Shown here in pieces: positions 1 through 7,659 of a stretch of 19,528 nt of DNA. The notes under the pieces are model-generated. The model worked only from the letters and a program-made list of their open reading frames with translations. It had not been told where the DNA came from and did not search any database. The stretch lies in the NCBI GenBank assembly GCA_013696015.1, contig JACCZI010000131.1, positions 1-19,528 of the forward strand, written 5' to 3'. Numbering within the stretch: the first letter of the stretch is position 1; each line of letters opens with the position of its first letter. Source of the DNA: Nocardioidaceae bacterium (GTDB lineage: Bacteria; Actinomycetota; Actinomycetes; Propionibacteriales; Nocardioidaceae). The translations under genes were made by a program, and so were the position numbers.

Positions 1-1127
1 AGGCCGTACTGCGGCAGCTCCTCATAGAAGGCCGTGACCTCAGCCTCAGGGAGCAGTGAAGCCCACTGCGCCGGCGGGACGAGTGAGTTCGCCACCTGAG
101 CCTCACCCCCGAGCACCGACTGAACCAGCCCCTCCCCGTCCAGGGAGTAGGCCATGGCACGGCGTACGTTGATGTCGTTCCACGGTTCTACTGTCACGTT
201 GAAGAACAGAGACAGGATGTTCAACCCAGGTGCCGACTGGATCGTGGTTCCTTGGATCTGCCGCCACTGCTCGACCTGCGGTACGGGGACCTGGAATGTG
301 CCATCGATGTCGCCGGACCGCATCGCGAGTTGCATGGTCTGTGGGTCGCTGAACATCTTGACATTGATGGTCTTGACCGGCGGCGCGGTTCCGCGGTAGT
401 TCTCGTTGCGCACCAGGGAAACGAGGTCGTCCGCGCGAAACGCAGTGATCTTGTAGGGCCCGGTACCCATCGTGGTCACGGTTTCCCCGGGCCTGCCGAA
501 CTTGTCGCCGAGCTGCTCAGTGAACGCCTTCGGGGTGATGGACGTGAAGGTCTGGCCGTAGCCAAAGAAGGGATCCGGCTGCTTCAGGTTAACTGTTACC
601 TCTAACGGCCCGGTCACCTCGATGGACTTCACGCGGGCGAACAGGTAGTTCATCTCGGAGGCGACGTCTGGGTCCATATGGCGCTCGAGGGAATACACGA
701 CGTCCTCTGGCTCGAGCGGGGTGCCGTCCCAGAACGTGACGCCGGAACGCAGCTGGAAGACGTAGCTGAGGGGGTCAGGCTGCGACCATGACTCCGCGAG
801 CAGCGGTTGGAGCCGGGTGTCGTTGTCAAAAGTGAGTAGGGACTCGATCGAGATCGCCAGCGGGACGCCGGTCTGCACGTCGAAGGAGTGCGCGTAGTCG
901 AGGGCGCGAATGCCGGTGGCGCCCCACTCGAGCGTTTCAATCTCTGTGGGGGACGTGCTGCTGCTCTCGGTATCGCTGCTGCACGCAGCCAACAGGGTCG
1001 GCATGGCCAGCATCGCGCCGCCTACGCCCGCGCGGGCGAACAGTTCGCGCCGGGTGAGTGTGGTCGCGAGGAGGCGTGCGGTCCACGGGTTGTCTAGCGG
1101 CCGGAGCTCGTCTTTTCCACCCCTCAT
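1..1127 (-). CDS. ABC transporter solute-binding lipoprotein, family 5 (peptide/opine type), Tat-exported, partial
   Basis: This is the substrate-binding protein of an ABC importer; its 3' end lies beyond the window start, so about 375 residues are visible. The N-terminus has a twin-arginine motif (TRRELF, residues 25-30), a hydrophobic stretch and a lipobox LLAAC with the lipid-anchored Cys at about residue 49, followed by a Ser/Thr-rich linker. This predicts Tat export and lipid anchoring outside the membrane. The body shows family 5 (DppA/OppA-like) features: SLLTFDNDTRLQPLLAESW, then GVTFWDGTPLEPEDVVYSLE, then a TGPYKI segment and NVRRAMAYSLD. The ATG start is supported by a strong AGGAGG ribosome-binding site just upstream. 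It lies downstream of the MBL gene on the same strand but has its own promoter with an operator-like box at 1180-1194. Permease and ATPase genes would be expected beyond position 1. The ligand cannot be told from sequence; family 5 members bind peptides, opines, oligosaccharides and other small molecules. Confidence 0.93.
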   Translation of the reverse strand, partial: MRGGKDELRPLDNPWTARLLATTLTRRELFARAGVGGAMLAMPTLLAACSSDTESSSTSPTEIETLEWGATGIRALDYAHSFDVQTGVPLAISIESLLTFDNDTRLQPLLAESWSQPDPLSYVFQLRSGVTFWDGTPLEPEDVVYSLERHMDPDVASEMNYLFARVKSIEVTGPLEVTVNLKQPDPFFGYGQTFTSITPKAFTEQLGDKFGRPGETVTTMGTGPYKITAFRADDLVSLVRNENYRGTAPPVKTINVKMFSDPQTMQLAMRSGDIDGTFQVPVPQVEQWRQIQGTTIQSAPGLNILSLFFNVTVEPWNDINVRRAMAYSLDGEGLVQSVLGGEAQVANSLVPPAQWASLLPEAEVTAFYEELPQYG

Positions 1128-1172
1128 GGTGCCTCCTCCTCGCCCACCGGGTGGCGCTGGTCATGCGGTTTC

Positions 1173-1200
1173 TTTATAGCAGATTCTCGTTCTGGCGCAA
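1173..1200 (-). promoter_or_regulatory. Putative promoter of the solute-binding protein gene
   Basis: On the minus strand a -35-like TTGCGC (1200-1195) and a -10-like TATAAA (1178-1173) are separated by 16 nt. The spacer is filled almost exactly by the 15-bp box described at 1180-1194. The -10 lies about 45 nt upstream of the ATG at 1127. The -10 is a good match to consensus, while the -35 matches only in TTG. The call is by inspection only. Confidence 0.5.
1180..1194. promoter_or_regulatory. Operator-like box 1 (IclR-regulon candidate)
   Basis: The plus strand reads CAGATTCTCGTTCTG, with the outer arms CAGA and TCTG inverted around 7 nt. It matches the boxes at 3629, 6656 and 15136 at most positions and lies in the promoter spacer of the solute-binding protein gene. 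A bound protein would therefore compete with RNA polymerase. This is the most divergent half-site of the set in its 5' arm. Confidence 0.55.
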
Positions 1201-1285
1201 GACGGGGTACCGGTCACATCAAGGACCGCTTCGCGACCGTGTCTCCGACGAGCGACGTTGCCGGCGCGCCGCTCTGCCTGAAGCG

Positions 1286-2290
1286 CTAGCCCGTCTCGGT
1301 AGTCGGCGTACCGAGGTGGAACCGAGTGCCGACGCTGTTGGGCACGAACGCTTGGGGGAACGCGGCGGCGAGTCGGTGAGTGGCCCGCCAGCCAGTGCAA
1401 TGTGCAGGCACGATGACGTCGGGTGCGAACCGCTTGAAGGCCTTGCAGACCTTGGGGATGAGCGGCTCGTAGATCGGCCCGTTGAGGTGGAAGCCGCCGA
1501 TAATGGCGTGGACCTGCTCGACGCCGGTGAGCCGTTGCGCGTACGCGACTGTGTTGACCACGCCGGCGTGACCACATCCGGTCATCACGACCAGACCTAG
1601 GTCGCGGACGTGCAGCACGACCGCCTGGTCGTCGAGTACCAAGGGATCCGGCTCCCACCGTCGTCCGCGCCGCACTTCTTGTATGGGGAAGCCGAGTTCG
1701 AAGTGGTTCGTGCGGTCGACCTCACCCGTCACCAGGACCGAGTCGTGCAGCAGGAACGACGGTTGTCGGTCCTCGATGATGTCGAAGCCGACTGCCTCAA
1801 GCGCCGACCTGCTCGTGGAGGGTAGCTCCCACGGCTCTCGGCCAGGAAACGTGACGCGACGCCGATTCCAGAACTCCGGGTGTATAACCACGGGCAGGTT
1901 GGATCGGCCAAGCATGCGGGTGAAACCGTCGAGCCCTGTGGTGTGATCGAAGTGTCCGTGGCTGAGAACCACAGCTTCGATGCCTGCGGGGTCGATCCCT
2001 AAGACTTTGATGTTATGCGCGAGACCGTCGGGAGTGCGGCCGGCGTCGAAAAGCATCTGGGCCTTCCGGCCGCCGCTGCAGACCTCGACCAGCGCCGAAA
2101 ACCCGTGCTCCGTGCGGGGGTGATCCGCAACCTCGCCACCCTCCAGGGTGCCGGCCGACGTCCTCCCCGGTGACGAGCCGTCGGTGAAACGGGTGGCGGG
2201 TCCCTGCGCCGGCATGAAGACGTCAATGACGTTGTCGATCAGGGTCGTGATCGTCACCGTGTCCACAGTCAGCAACTGGATCTGGTCCAT
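1286..2290 (-). CDS. Metallo-beta-lactamase-fold hydrolase (COG1237-like)
   Basis: A 334-residue soluble MBL-fold metal-dependent hydrolase. The metal-binding motif HGHFDH is at residues 111-116, with further conserved histidines near 137, 241 (in MTGCGHAGVVNT), 268 (GGFHLN) and 297 (PAHCTGW). The TGCGHAG-VNT and GGFHL blocks are characteristic of the COG1237 group, which includes proteins annotated as dihydropterin/ribofuranosyl-aminobenzene phosphate synthases. Substrates of most members are unknown. The open frame extends upstream to 2461, but the ATG at 2290 is chosen because AGGAGG lies 8 nt before it and the preceding hydrolase gene ends only 4 nt upstream. No signal peptide is visible. 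It is co-transcribed and probably translationally linked with the upstream alpha/beta hydrolase, suggesting the two act on the same compound, possibly an ester or lactone. The specific function is unknown. Confidence 0.88.
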   Translation of the reverse strand: MDQIQLLTVDTVTITTLIDNVIDVFMPAQGPATRFTDGSSPGRTSAGTLEGGEVADHPRTEHGFSALVEVCSGGRKAQMLFDAGRTPDGLAHNIKVLGIDPAGIEAVVLSHGHFDHTTGLDGFTRMLGRSNLPVVIHPEFWNRRRVTFPGREPWELPSTSRSALEAVGFDIIEDRQPSFLLHDSVLVTGEVDRTNHFELGFPIQEVRRGRRWEPDPLVLDDQAVVLHVRDLGLVVMTGCGHAGVVNTVAYAQRLTGVEQVHAIIGGFHLNGPIYEPLIPKVCKAFKRFAPDVIVPAHCTGWRATHRLAAAFPQAFVPNSVGTRFHLGTPTTETG

Positions 2291-2294
2291 GCAC

Positions 2295-3626
2295 TCAGCC
2301 TCCTGGGGACAAGCTGTTCCTGACAGTGTTGCTGGACCGCACGTCATACGGCCTAGGAAAAACGGGCGGCACGAAGGAAAAGTAGGCTGGGGCAGCCATG
2401 TCCCCGGTCCTGGACACCATGAGTTCCGGTGCGAGAGATGAGGTTGCTGCGTTGAGTTCATCGGGGTCGAGATCGGGCCAGCGATTCGTCTCGATCCGAT
2501 CTACAAGTGCCCGCAGGGCGGTGACCACCTCTGCCGTGGTGTGTGTGCAGTGTCCCCCACGACGGAGGTAGAGCTGTCTCAATAAGTGGTTGCCGCCTGC
2601 CCAGTCCACCACGTCGGCGTACGCCTGCTCATTGTCCGGAGTGACCAGTCCGTCTCCGGAGGTATGCAGGGCAAGCACCGGCGTGCCTTGGAGATTGCCG
2701 GAGAAGACGATGTGCTGCTCAAGGTAGCGAACCGCGTCCGGCTCCGGCTCGATCCGATGACCACGGCTCAGAGCCGCAAGGTCGGCTTCCAGCTCGAGTT
2801 TCGCGGTTCGGTAAAGCCAGTACACCTGCTGCGAGTTGATCGAGGAGGTCAGCCGGGCCTGGTAATCGACGCCAACGTTCCACGAGGGGTTGCCGCCCGC
2901 CCTTCGCTCGACCTGGGCCCGGAGGGCGAAGAACACGAGGATGCCGACCTCGTCATACCAGCAAAACTGGTTCTCCTGCTGCTTGGTGAAGTCATCGGCT
3001 GCCGGCTCAGGGGAGGCAGGGTCGTACCACCCGGGGATGTTGCCGATCGCCGCCGAGAGCGCGAGCCGCGCTCGTCCCTCCGCGCTGCGCTGAGCCTGCT
3101 CCAGGATGGACGTTGCGAGTTCGAGGTTCTGTCCCGGGGACGAGATGCGCACCAGATCGAGCGGGGAATCGGGCGCCAGAAGCGTCTTGAAGACGAAGGC
3201 GATGTCGAGCTCGCGATTGTGAACGCCAACGGCACCCGCGAGGTTGCCGCACAGTGGAAGCGCTCCAGACAGGCGATCCGGCATCAGCTGGACGAGGCCC
3301 GCGGTTGTGATGCCCCCGATCGAGAAGCCCCAAGCGATCGTCTCCTTCGGCGCCTCGACGAGGTTGGCAAACGTGTCCAGCAGCTCGCTCTGGTTGGCAA
3401 ACGTCTCCTCGAGCGGCCAAAAGCCGGTGCCGCCGGTGCCGGCTATCGCATAACCCTCGTTGAGCAATCCCGCAAAGAGCGGGTCGTCGGCCGACCACGG
3501 CGCCTCCCCGACGGGCAGCGGCAGCCCGCGGCTGTACAGCAGGAGGATTCCGTTCCAGTGCGCTGGCACGTGCACAAGAAACTTGGATCCGGACGCAAGG
3601 GAACCTTTGTGCATCACAGGGCTCAC
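2295..3626 (-). CDS. Alpha/beta-hydrolase-fold enzyme (esterase/peptidase-like)
   Basis: A 443-residue cytoplasmic alpha/beta hydrolase of unassigned subfamily. The nucleophile elbow is GFSIGG (Ser about 102), the acid is probably Asp about 325 in HTSGDGLVTP, and the base is His about 359 in RRGGHCTH. These are in the expected order and leave a large insert (about 130-300) as a lid or cap. The early GTGGTGFWPLEE segment may form the oxyanion loop. No secretion signal is seen. The GTG start has no ribosome-binding site; an in-frame ATG at 3614 is the alternative. It is the first gene of a two-gene unit with the MBL hydrolase (4-nt gap) and is divergent from the S9 peptidase gene, sharing a 52-nt intergenic region that contains box 2. 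Ester or amide cleavage of an imported compound is plausible but inferred. The fold is certain and the substrate is not. Confidence 0.82.
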   Translation of the reverse strand: MSPVMHKGSLASGSKFLVHVPAHWNGILLLYSRGLPLPVGEAPWSADDPLFAGLLNEGYAIAGTGGTGFWPLEETFANQSELLDTFANLVEAPKETIAWGFSIGGITTAGLVQLMPDRLSGALPLCGNLAGAVGVHNRELDIAFVFKTLLAPDSPLDLVRISSPGQNLELATSILEQAQRSAEGRARLALSAAIGNIPGWYDPASPEPAADDFTKQQENQFCWYDEVGILVFFALRAQVERRAGGNPSWNVGVDYQARLTSSINSQQVYWLYRTAKLELEADLAALSRGHRIEPEPDAVRYLEQHIVFSGNLQGTPVLALHTSGDGLVTPDNEQAYADVVDWAGGNHLLRQLYLRRGGHCTHTTAEVVTALRALVDRIETNRWPDLDPDELNAATSSLAPELMVSRTGDMAAPAYFSFVPPVFPRPYDVRSSNTVRNSLSPGG

Positions 3627-3628
3627 GA

Positions 3629-3643
3629 CAGAACAGTATTCTG
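3629..3643. promoter_or_regulatory. Operator-like box 2 between divergent hydrolase and S9 peptidase genes
   Basis: The plus strand reads CAGAACAGTATTCTG, a near-perfect palindrome (CAGAA-N5-TTCTG). Read on the minus strand it is CAGAATACTGTTCTG. It ends 2 nt before the GTG start of the minus-strand hydrolase and 34 nt before the ATG of the plus-strand peptidase. TAnnnT hexamers suited to a -10 occur inside it on both strands (TATTCT on plus, TACTGT on minus). The minus-strand hexamer ends 6 nt before the GTG, which would fit a leaderless mRNA. A second small inverted repeat, GTATT-CTGC-AATAC, overlaps it at 3636-3649. Confidence 0.65.
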
Positions 3644-3677
3644 CAATACGCTCGCGCCGCGAGCCTCAACTCGCAGC

Positions 3678-5636
3678 ATGTCTAGTGACGGGAGCCGGTC
3701 GTTGAGTACCCCCCTGACCCCCCTGATGCTCGCTTACGGCCTCTCGGTGCCGAGCGATCCGCAGATCTCGCCGGATGGGAGCCGCATCGCCTACACGCTG
3801 TCGACGGTGGACGGCGAAACCAAACGTCGCCGCAGCCGGGTGTGGCTCCGAACGGTTGAAGGCGGAGAACCCGAGGCTTTGACGCCGGCTGGCCAGTCAG
3901 CCAGCGGTGCGCGGTGGTCGCCGGACGGAACGGACTTGGCCGTGACGGCTGACGTCGACGATGGCACGGCCATTTGGGTGTTACCCGCCACCGCTGACGC
4001 AGCACCAAGGGAGATCACCTGCCACATGTTCGGCGTCGACGAGCTTGCGTGGTCACCCGACGGCGCCAGACTCGCGTACACGACCGACTACGACCCCGAC
4101 GATCCGGAAGAGCTGGGCCCGAAACCCGGCGCACCGAGCGTCCGAGTGACGCGGCGGATCGACTACAAGATGGACGGTCGCGGCTACGTCGGAGACCGAC
4201 GCACTCACGTCTTCCTGGTTGACGTCTCGAGCGGTGGGCGACGGCGACTGACAACCGAGCTTGTTGACCACCGATCGCCACAATGGTCGCCCGACGGGCG
4301 GCGCTTGGCTCTGGTCATGGCAAGGAGTGAACAGCAAGGTACCCAGTTGGTGCTCTTGGACGTGGAGTCGGGGCACAGCCAAGCAATCACGTCGGCCGGG
4401 GGCATTGTCGAGAGTTGGGCCTGGTCTCCAGACGGCGAGCACCTCGTCTATGCCGGTGACCCGGAACACTCCCTGCAGCTCGACTTCTTCCGCTTCGAGG
4501 TTGCGACGGGCATCACCCGCCGCCTCACAGACGACGTACAGGCCGAGCTCGAAGGTCAACCAGTGTGGGTGGATGTCGGTCACGTCCTGTTTCACTCGAT
4601 CCGAAGGGGCTCGAGCGGATTGGAGCTACTCGACACGGAGACGGGGTCAACCGAGTTGCTCGAGCGAGCAGATTGCCGTGGGGGAGAGATCAGCGTCGAT
4701 GCCGCAGCGCGGCTGGTTGTTCAGGCGAGGACCACGCTTACGTCGACCGCTGACATCATCGTCTTCGACCGTCAGAGCGGTGCAGCTCGCGCATTGACCG
4801 GCTACGCCACGCCCGTCCTCACTGAGCACCCCCCGGCGTTGTCGGAGAAGCTCTCGGTACCGCACGACGGCTACATGATCGACGCGTGGCTGATCAAGCC
4901 GCCAGACTTCGACCCGGCTCGGCGGTACCCGGTGATTCTGGACGTGCACGGGGGGCCCAGCTCTAGCCATGGCCCACGGTTCATCGACCATCAGCAATGC
5001 TGGGCAACACACGGGTTTCTCGTGATCTCACCGAACCCTCGCGGTTCCACCTCCTACGGCCGGCACTTCGCTCGACAAGTGATTCGTGACTGGGGAGGCG
5101 GGGACTTCCGAGATCTCATGGCGGTGGTGGACGCCGTGCTGGAGCTGCCGTACGCCGACCCTCAGCGGACGGGCATCTTCGGCATCAGCTACGGCGGCTA
5201 TATGACGGCCTGGACAATCAGCCAGACAGAAAGATTCAAGGCGGCCATCTGCGGCGAGCCGATCTTCGACCTCGAGTCGGACTACGGCACTAGCGATGTG
5301 GCCTTCAATGGGCTCGAGCGGCATGGTGGTGGGCCGCCGCACGCGGAGCGACAGTGGTACGCCGCCCACTCACCCTCGACGTTCGCACACCGGACCCGGA
5401 CTCCAACTCTGATCTTCCATGGCGAGGCCGATGCGCGGTGCCCGATCGGCCAGAGCGAACAGATGTTCACCGCGTTGAAGAAGGCGGGTTGTGAGGTCGA
5501 GTACGTGCGCTACCCAGGCGGTTCACACATGTTCTTCCTCGTCGGGCCGCCCGAGCATCGCGCAGACTTCTTGGCCCGGACGCTCGCCTGGTTCAGTGAA
5601 CACCTCGGCGGTCCAAAGCCTGCTGCGGCCGACTGA
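3678..5636 (+). CDS. S9-family serine peptidase (prolyl oligopeptidase / acylaminoacyl-peptidase-like)
   Basis: A 652-residue S9 peptidase, normal length for the S9C-type group. Residues about 25-375 form the beta-propeller, marked by repeated WSPDG or SPDG blades (about 31, 80, 126, 204 and 250). Residues about 390-652 form the alpha/beta-hydrolase domain with HGGP near 424, the nucleophile in GISYGG (Ser 504), Asp about 585 in HGEADARCP and His about 617 in GGSHMF. Such enzymes remove acylated residues or cleave short peptides in the cytoplasm; some act on amide or ester conjugates. No signal peptide is seen. The reading frame stays open far upstream, over the opposite-strand hydrolase, but no S9 homology lies there. 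The ATG at 3678 is therefore chosen; a TTG at 3702 preceded by GGGAG is an alternative. The gene is divergent from the hydrolase operon under box 2 and ends 3 nt from the convergent cyclase gene. Confidence 0.93.
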   Translation: MSSDGSRSLSTPLTPLMLAYGLSVPSDPQISPDGSRIAYTLSTVDGETKRRRSRVWLRTVEGGEPEALTPAGQSASGARWSPDGTDLAVTADVDDGTAIWVLPATADAAPREITCHMFGVDELAWSPDGARLAYTTDYDPDDPEELGPKPGAPSVRVTRRIDYKMDGRGYVGDRRTHVFLVDVSSGGRRRLTTELVDHRSPQWSPDGRRLALVMARSEQQGTQLVLLDVESGHSQAITSAGGIVESWAWSPDGEHLVYAGDPEHSLQLDFFRFEVATGITRRLTDDVQAELEGQPVWVDVGHVLFHSIRRGSSGLELLDTETGSTELLERADCRGGEISVDAAARLVVQARTTLTSTADIIVFDRQSGAARALTGYATPVLTEHPPALSEKLSVPHDGYMIDAWLIKPPDFDPARRYPVILDVHGGPSSSHGPRFIDHQQCWATHGFLVISPNPRGSTSYGRHFARQVIRDWGGGDFRDLMAVVDAVLELPYADPQRTGIFGISYGGYMTAWTISQTERFKAAICGEPIFDLESDYGTSDVAFNGLERHGGGPPHAERQWYAAHSPSTFAHRTRTPTLIFHGEADARCPIGQSEQMFTALKKAGCEVEYVRYPGGSHMFFLVGPPEHRADFLARTLAWFSEHLGGPKPAAAD

Positions 5637-5639
5637 TCG

Positions 5640-6614
5640 TCAAAAGATCGCCAGAGGGTTCACAGGAGAACCGGTGCCGCCTTGCACCGGCAGCGGCGCG
5701 GCAACGAACAGAAACTCGTACCGGCGGAGCTCGCGGCACGTTCGAGCCAGCTGCTCGACCAAGCAGAAATCCAGCAGCACCAGACCCATCGCGGCAATGC
5801 CGATCTGGTGCAGCGGCAGCGGGAACCGTGTCGGTTGGAGCGCGTGGCCGTCGTCGTCGGTTGACTCGTCGTCGGCGGGAGCGACCAGCCCGAGAATCTG
5901 TGCCGCGAGCGGAGTGACGCGGTCAGGCATGTCCCCCGCGTACACCGCGACCTCGCGGTCATGCAGCCACTCGACTCCGTCCGGGCCGAGCCCCGGTGCA
6001 AACACGTTCGGCCCGAGTTCTGCCTCTCGCGCAACTACGCCTCCGCGTACGACGGCGACGTCGCCGGTGCGGACCTGGAGGTCTCCGTATCGCTCCGCCG
6101 CCTCGAGGTCATGTGCGGACACCTCTTGCCCGGGTTCGAGCCAATGCAGGCCGAGGCTCGCAGGGATGTCGAGGAGGACACCGCGGGACACGATCCCCCC
6201 GCGCTGTGCATAGATGGACCCATGCGTCAGCCCCGCTGATGTGATGACGTCGTGCAATTGGCGCTCGTTGTAAACCTTCCCGTCGGGGCCGGCCACATGG
6301 CTGACGCAGTCCAGATGGGTGAGACCCTGTTGGTGCACCGGCAGACCCAAGTAGTCATCCGCGCTCATTTCACCGGGGAACATTCGATGCTCGACCTCAG
6401 CGGGCTGACTCGGCACCGACCGGGGAGTGATCGGCCGCGCCAACGAGATCACGGTTCCGGTCTTTGCCAATCTAGCCGCATCCCTGCTCGTCTGCGGAGA
6501 GATGTAGTTCAGCGTGCCAAGCTCGTCGGCCGCTCCCCAACGACCGGCATTGCTCACCCGAGCGTAGAGGGCCAACAGCTCATCGTCGCTCCAAGCAGAA
6601 GACGCGCTGTCCAC
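5640..6614 (-). CDS. Cyclase-family metal hydrolase (kynurenine-formamidase / isatin-hydrolase-like)
   Basis: A 324-residue protein of the 'putative cyclase' family, whose characterised members (kynurenine formamidase, isatin hydrolase) hydrolyse amides or lactams with a bound divalent metal. The metal motif appears as HQQGLTHLDCVSH, giving His94, His100, Asp102 and His106. This is the H-x3-G-x-TH-x-D-x3-H variant of the longer subgroup, rather than the classic HxGTHxD with proline. The usual C-terminal core (TGDVAVVRGG, then a Glu/His segment) is present. The GTG start is selected because GGAGGAG lies 9 nt upstream; the open frame running on to 6842 has no domain similarity and would cross box 3. 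It is divergent from the lactonase gene across box 3 and convergent with the S9 peptidase gene (3-nt gap). Cleavage of a cyclic or aryl amide in the imported compound is an inference. Confidence 0.9.
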   Translation of the reverse strand: MDSASSAWSDDELLALYARVSNAGRWGAADELGTLNYISPQTSRDAARLAKTGTVISLARPITPRSVPSQPAEVEHRMFPGEMSADDYLGLPVHQQGLTHLDCVSHVAGPDGKVYNERQLHDVITSAGLTHGSIYAQRGGIVSRGVLLDIPASLGLHWLEPGQEVSAHDLEAAERYGDLQVRTGDVAVVRGGVVAREAELGPNVFAPGLGPDGVEWLHDREVAVYAGDMPDRVTPLAAQILGLVAPADDESTDDDGHALQPTRFPLPLHQIGIAAMGLVLLDFCLVEQLARTCRELRRYEFLFVAAPLPVQGGTGSPVNPLAIF

Positions 6615-6655
6615 GGTGCTCCGCTCCTCCGATCGAGGCGAGTGAGGGGGCCTGC

Positions 6656-6670
6656 CAGAATACGGTTCTG
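6656..6670. promoter_or_regulatory. Operator-like box 3 between divergent cyclase and lactonase genes
   Basis: The plus strand reads CAGAATACGGTTCTG, with inverted arms CAGAA and TTCTG around 5 nt. It differs from the minus-strand reading of box 2 at a single base. It lies in the 110-nt region between the divergent starts at 6614 and 6725. A -10-like TACCAT (6673-6678) follows it by 2 nt in the lactonase direction. A TATTCT inside the box could serve the cyclase direction. Confidence 0.65.
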
Positions 6671-6724
6671 GATACCATGGCAGTATGTCGGCGGCTGTTA
6701 GTTGCGGCAAGGAGCACGGGGTTG

Positions 6725-7609
6725 ATGACGCGGCCCACTGACGAACTCGTCGCTGATGTCGCTCTCGATGGGCATGCAGAGGTGGGTGAGGGACCGACAT
6801 GGGACCCCCTCCGCCATCGGTTGTGGTGGGTCGACATTCCACTCGGCGCCGTCCACCGGTTTGATCCGACGAACGGGAGCGATCAGGTTGTCTACGCTGG
6901 TCAGCCGGTGGGTGCGGTCGTCATCCGGCAACGGGGTGGCCTCCTGTTGGCGGTCCGTGACGGCTTTGCTGTGCTCGAAAGAGGACAGCTGAGGATCATC
7001 GCCCCCGTCGAGGCCGAGCGTACCGGGAACAGGATGAACGACGGGAAGGTCGATCCCGGTGGGCGGTTCTGGGCCGGGACGATGGCCTTCGACATGACAC
7101 CGGCCGCTGGGGCTCTGTACCGGCTCCACCAGGACTACCGCGTGGAAATCGTGCTGAGCAGACTCACCATCTCGAACGGCATCGACTGGAGTCCCGACGG
7201 CCGAACGATGTACTTCATCGACAGCGCGAAGGGATCCGTGACCGCATTCTCATACGACAGGCAGACCGGTGCGATCAGGGAGCCAAGGACGTTGATCGTG
7301 ATTCCGCCGGACGAAGGGATGCCCGACGGGATGACAGTCGACTCGGCAGGCTTCCTCTGGGTTGCCGTCTGGGCCGGTTACGCCGTGCGCCGCTACTCGC
7401 CGGGCGGAACGTTCGTGAGTGAGATTCGGCTGCCGGTCAGCCAGGTGACGAGTTGCGCATTCGGTGGGCCAGCCCTGCAAGACCTGTACATCACAACAGC
7501 GTCCTCGGGGCTCTCACCCATTCAGCGTGAGGAGCAGCCGAATGCAGGCGCGTTGTTCCGCGTTCGTCCCGGCGTTGTCGGCCGCCAACCGAACCTGTGC
7601 CGGGTGTGA
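6725..7609 (+). CDS. SMP-30/gluconolactonase-family lactonase
   Basis: A 294-residue SMP-30/regucalcin-type beta-propeller, the usual length for sugar-lactone hydrolases. The predicted metal ligands are present: Glu22 in GEGPTWD, Asn105 in RMNDGKVDPGGRFWAGT, Asn151 in SNGIDWSPDGR and Asp201 in PDGMTVDSAG. Enzymes of this family open aldono-lactones to the free acid with Ca2+ or Zn2+ in the cytoplasm. The ATG at 6725 has AAGGAG 10 nt upstream; a TTG directly before it would add one residue. It is divergent from the cyclase gene under box 3 and convergent with the IclR regulator gene (50-nt gap, no clear hairpin terminator seen). With the rhamnosidase, SDR and IlvD-type dehydratase nearby, an L-rhamnono- or other aldonolactone is a reasonable guess. 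An aromatic lactone is also possible. Confidence 0.9.
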   Translation: MTRPTDELVADVALDGHAEVGEGPTWDPLRHRLWWVDIPLGAVHRFDPTNGSDQVVYAGQPVGAVVIRQRGGLLLAVRDGFAVLERGQLRIIAPVEAERTGNRMNDGKVDPGGRFWAGTMAFDMTPAAGALYRLHQDYRVEIVLSRLTISNGIDWSPDGRTMYFIDSAKGSVTAFSYDRQTGAIREPRTLIVIPPDEGMPDGMTVDSAGFLWVAVWAGYAVRRYSPGGTFVSEIRLPVSQVTSCAFGGPALQDLYITTASSGLSPIQREEQPNAGALFRVRPGVVGRQPNLCRV

Positions 7610-7659
7610 AACCGGTCGTGAACGTGTCAAACCGCCCAGCGCAGCCAGGCGTGCAGGTC

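Noticed and set aside
2586..3677. Long upstream open extension of the S9 peptidase frame on the plus strand (total frame of about 1,016 residues)
   Set aside because: The extension lies opposite the well-supported alpha/beta hydrolase gene, shows no S9 or other domain pattern, and would run through box 2. It reflects the high-GC shadow frame.
6615..6842. N-terminal extension of the cyclase frame to 6842
   Set aside because: It would cross box 3 and the start region of the divergent lactonase. The GTG at 6614 has a strong GGAGGAG site and begins where family similarity begins.
7610..7659. Bidirectional terminator between the convergent lactonase and IclR genes
   Set aside because: No stem with a following T-run could be found by eye in the 50-nt gap.
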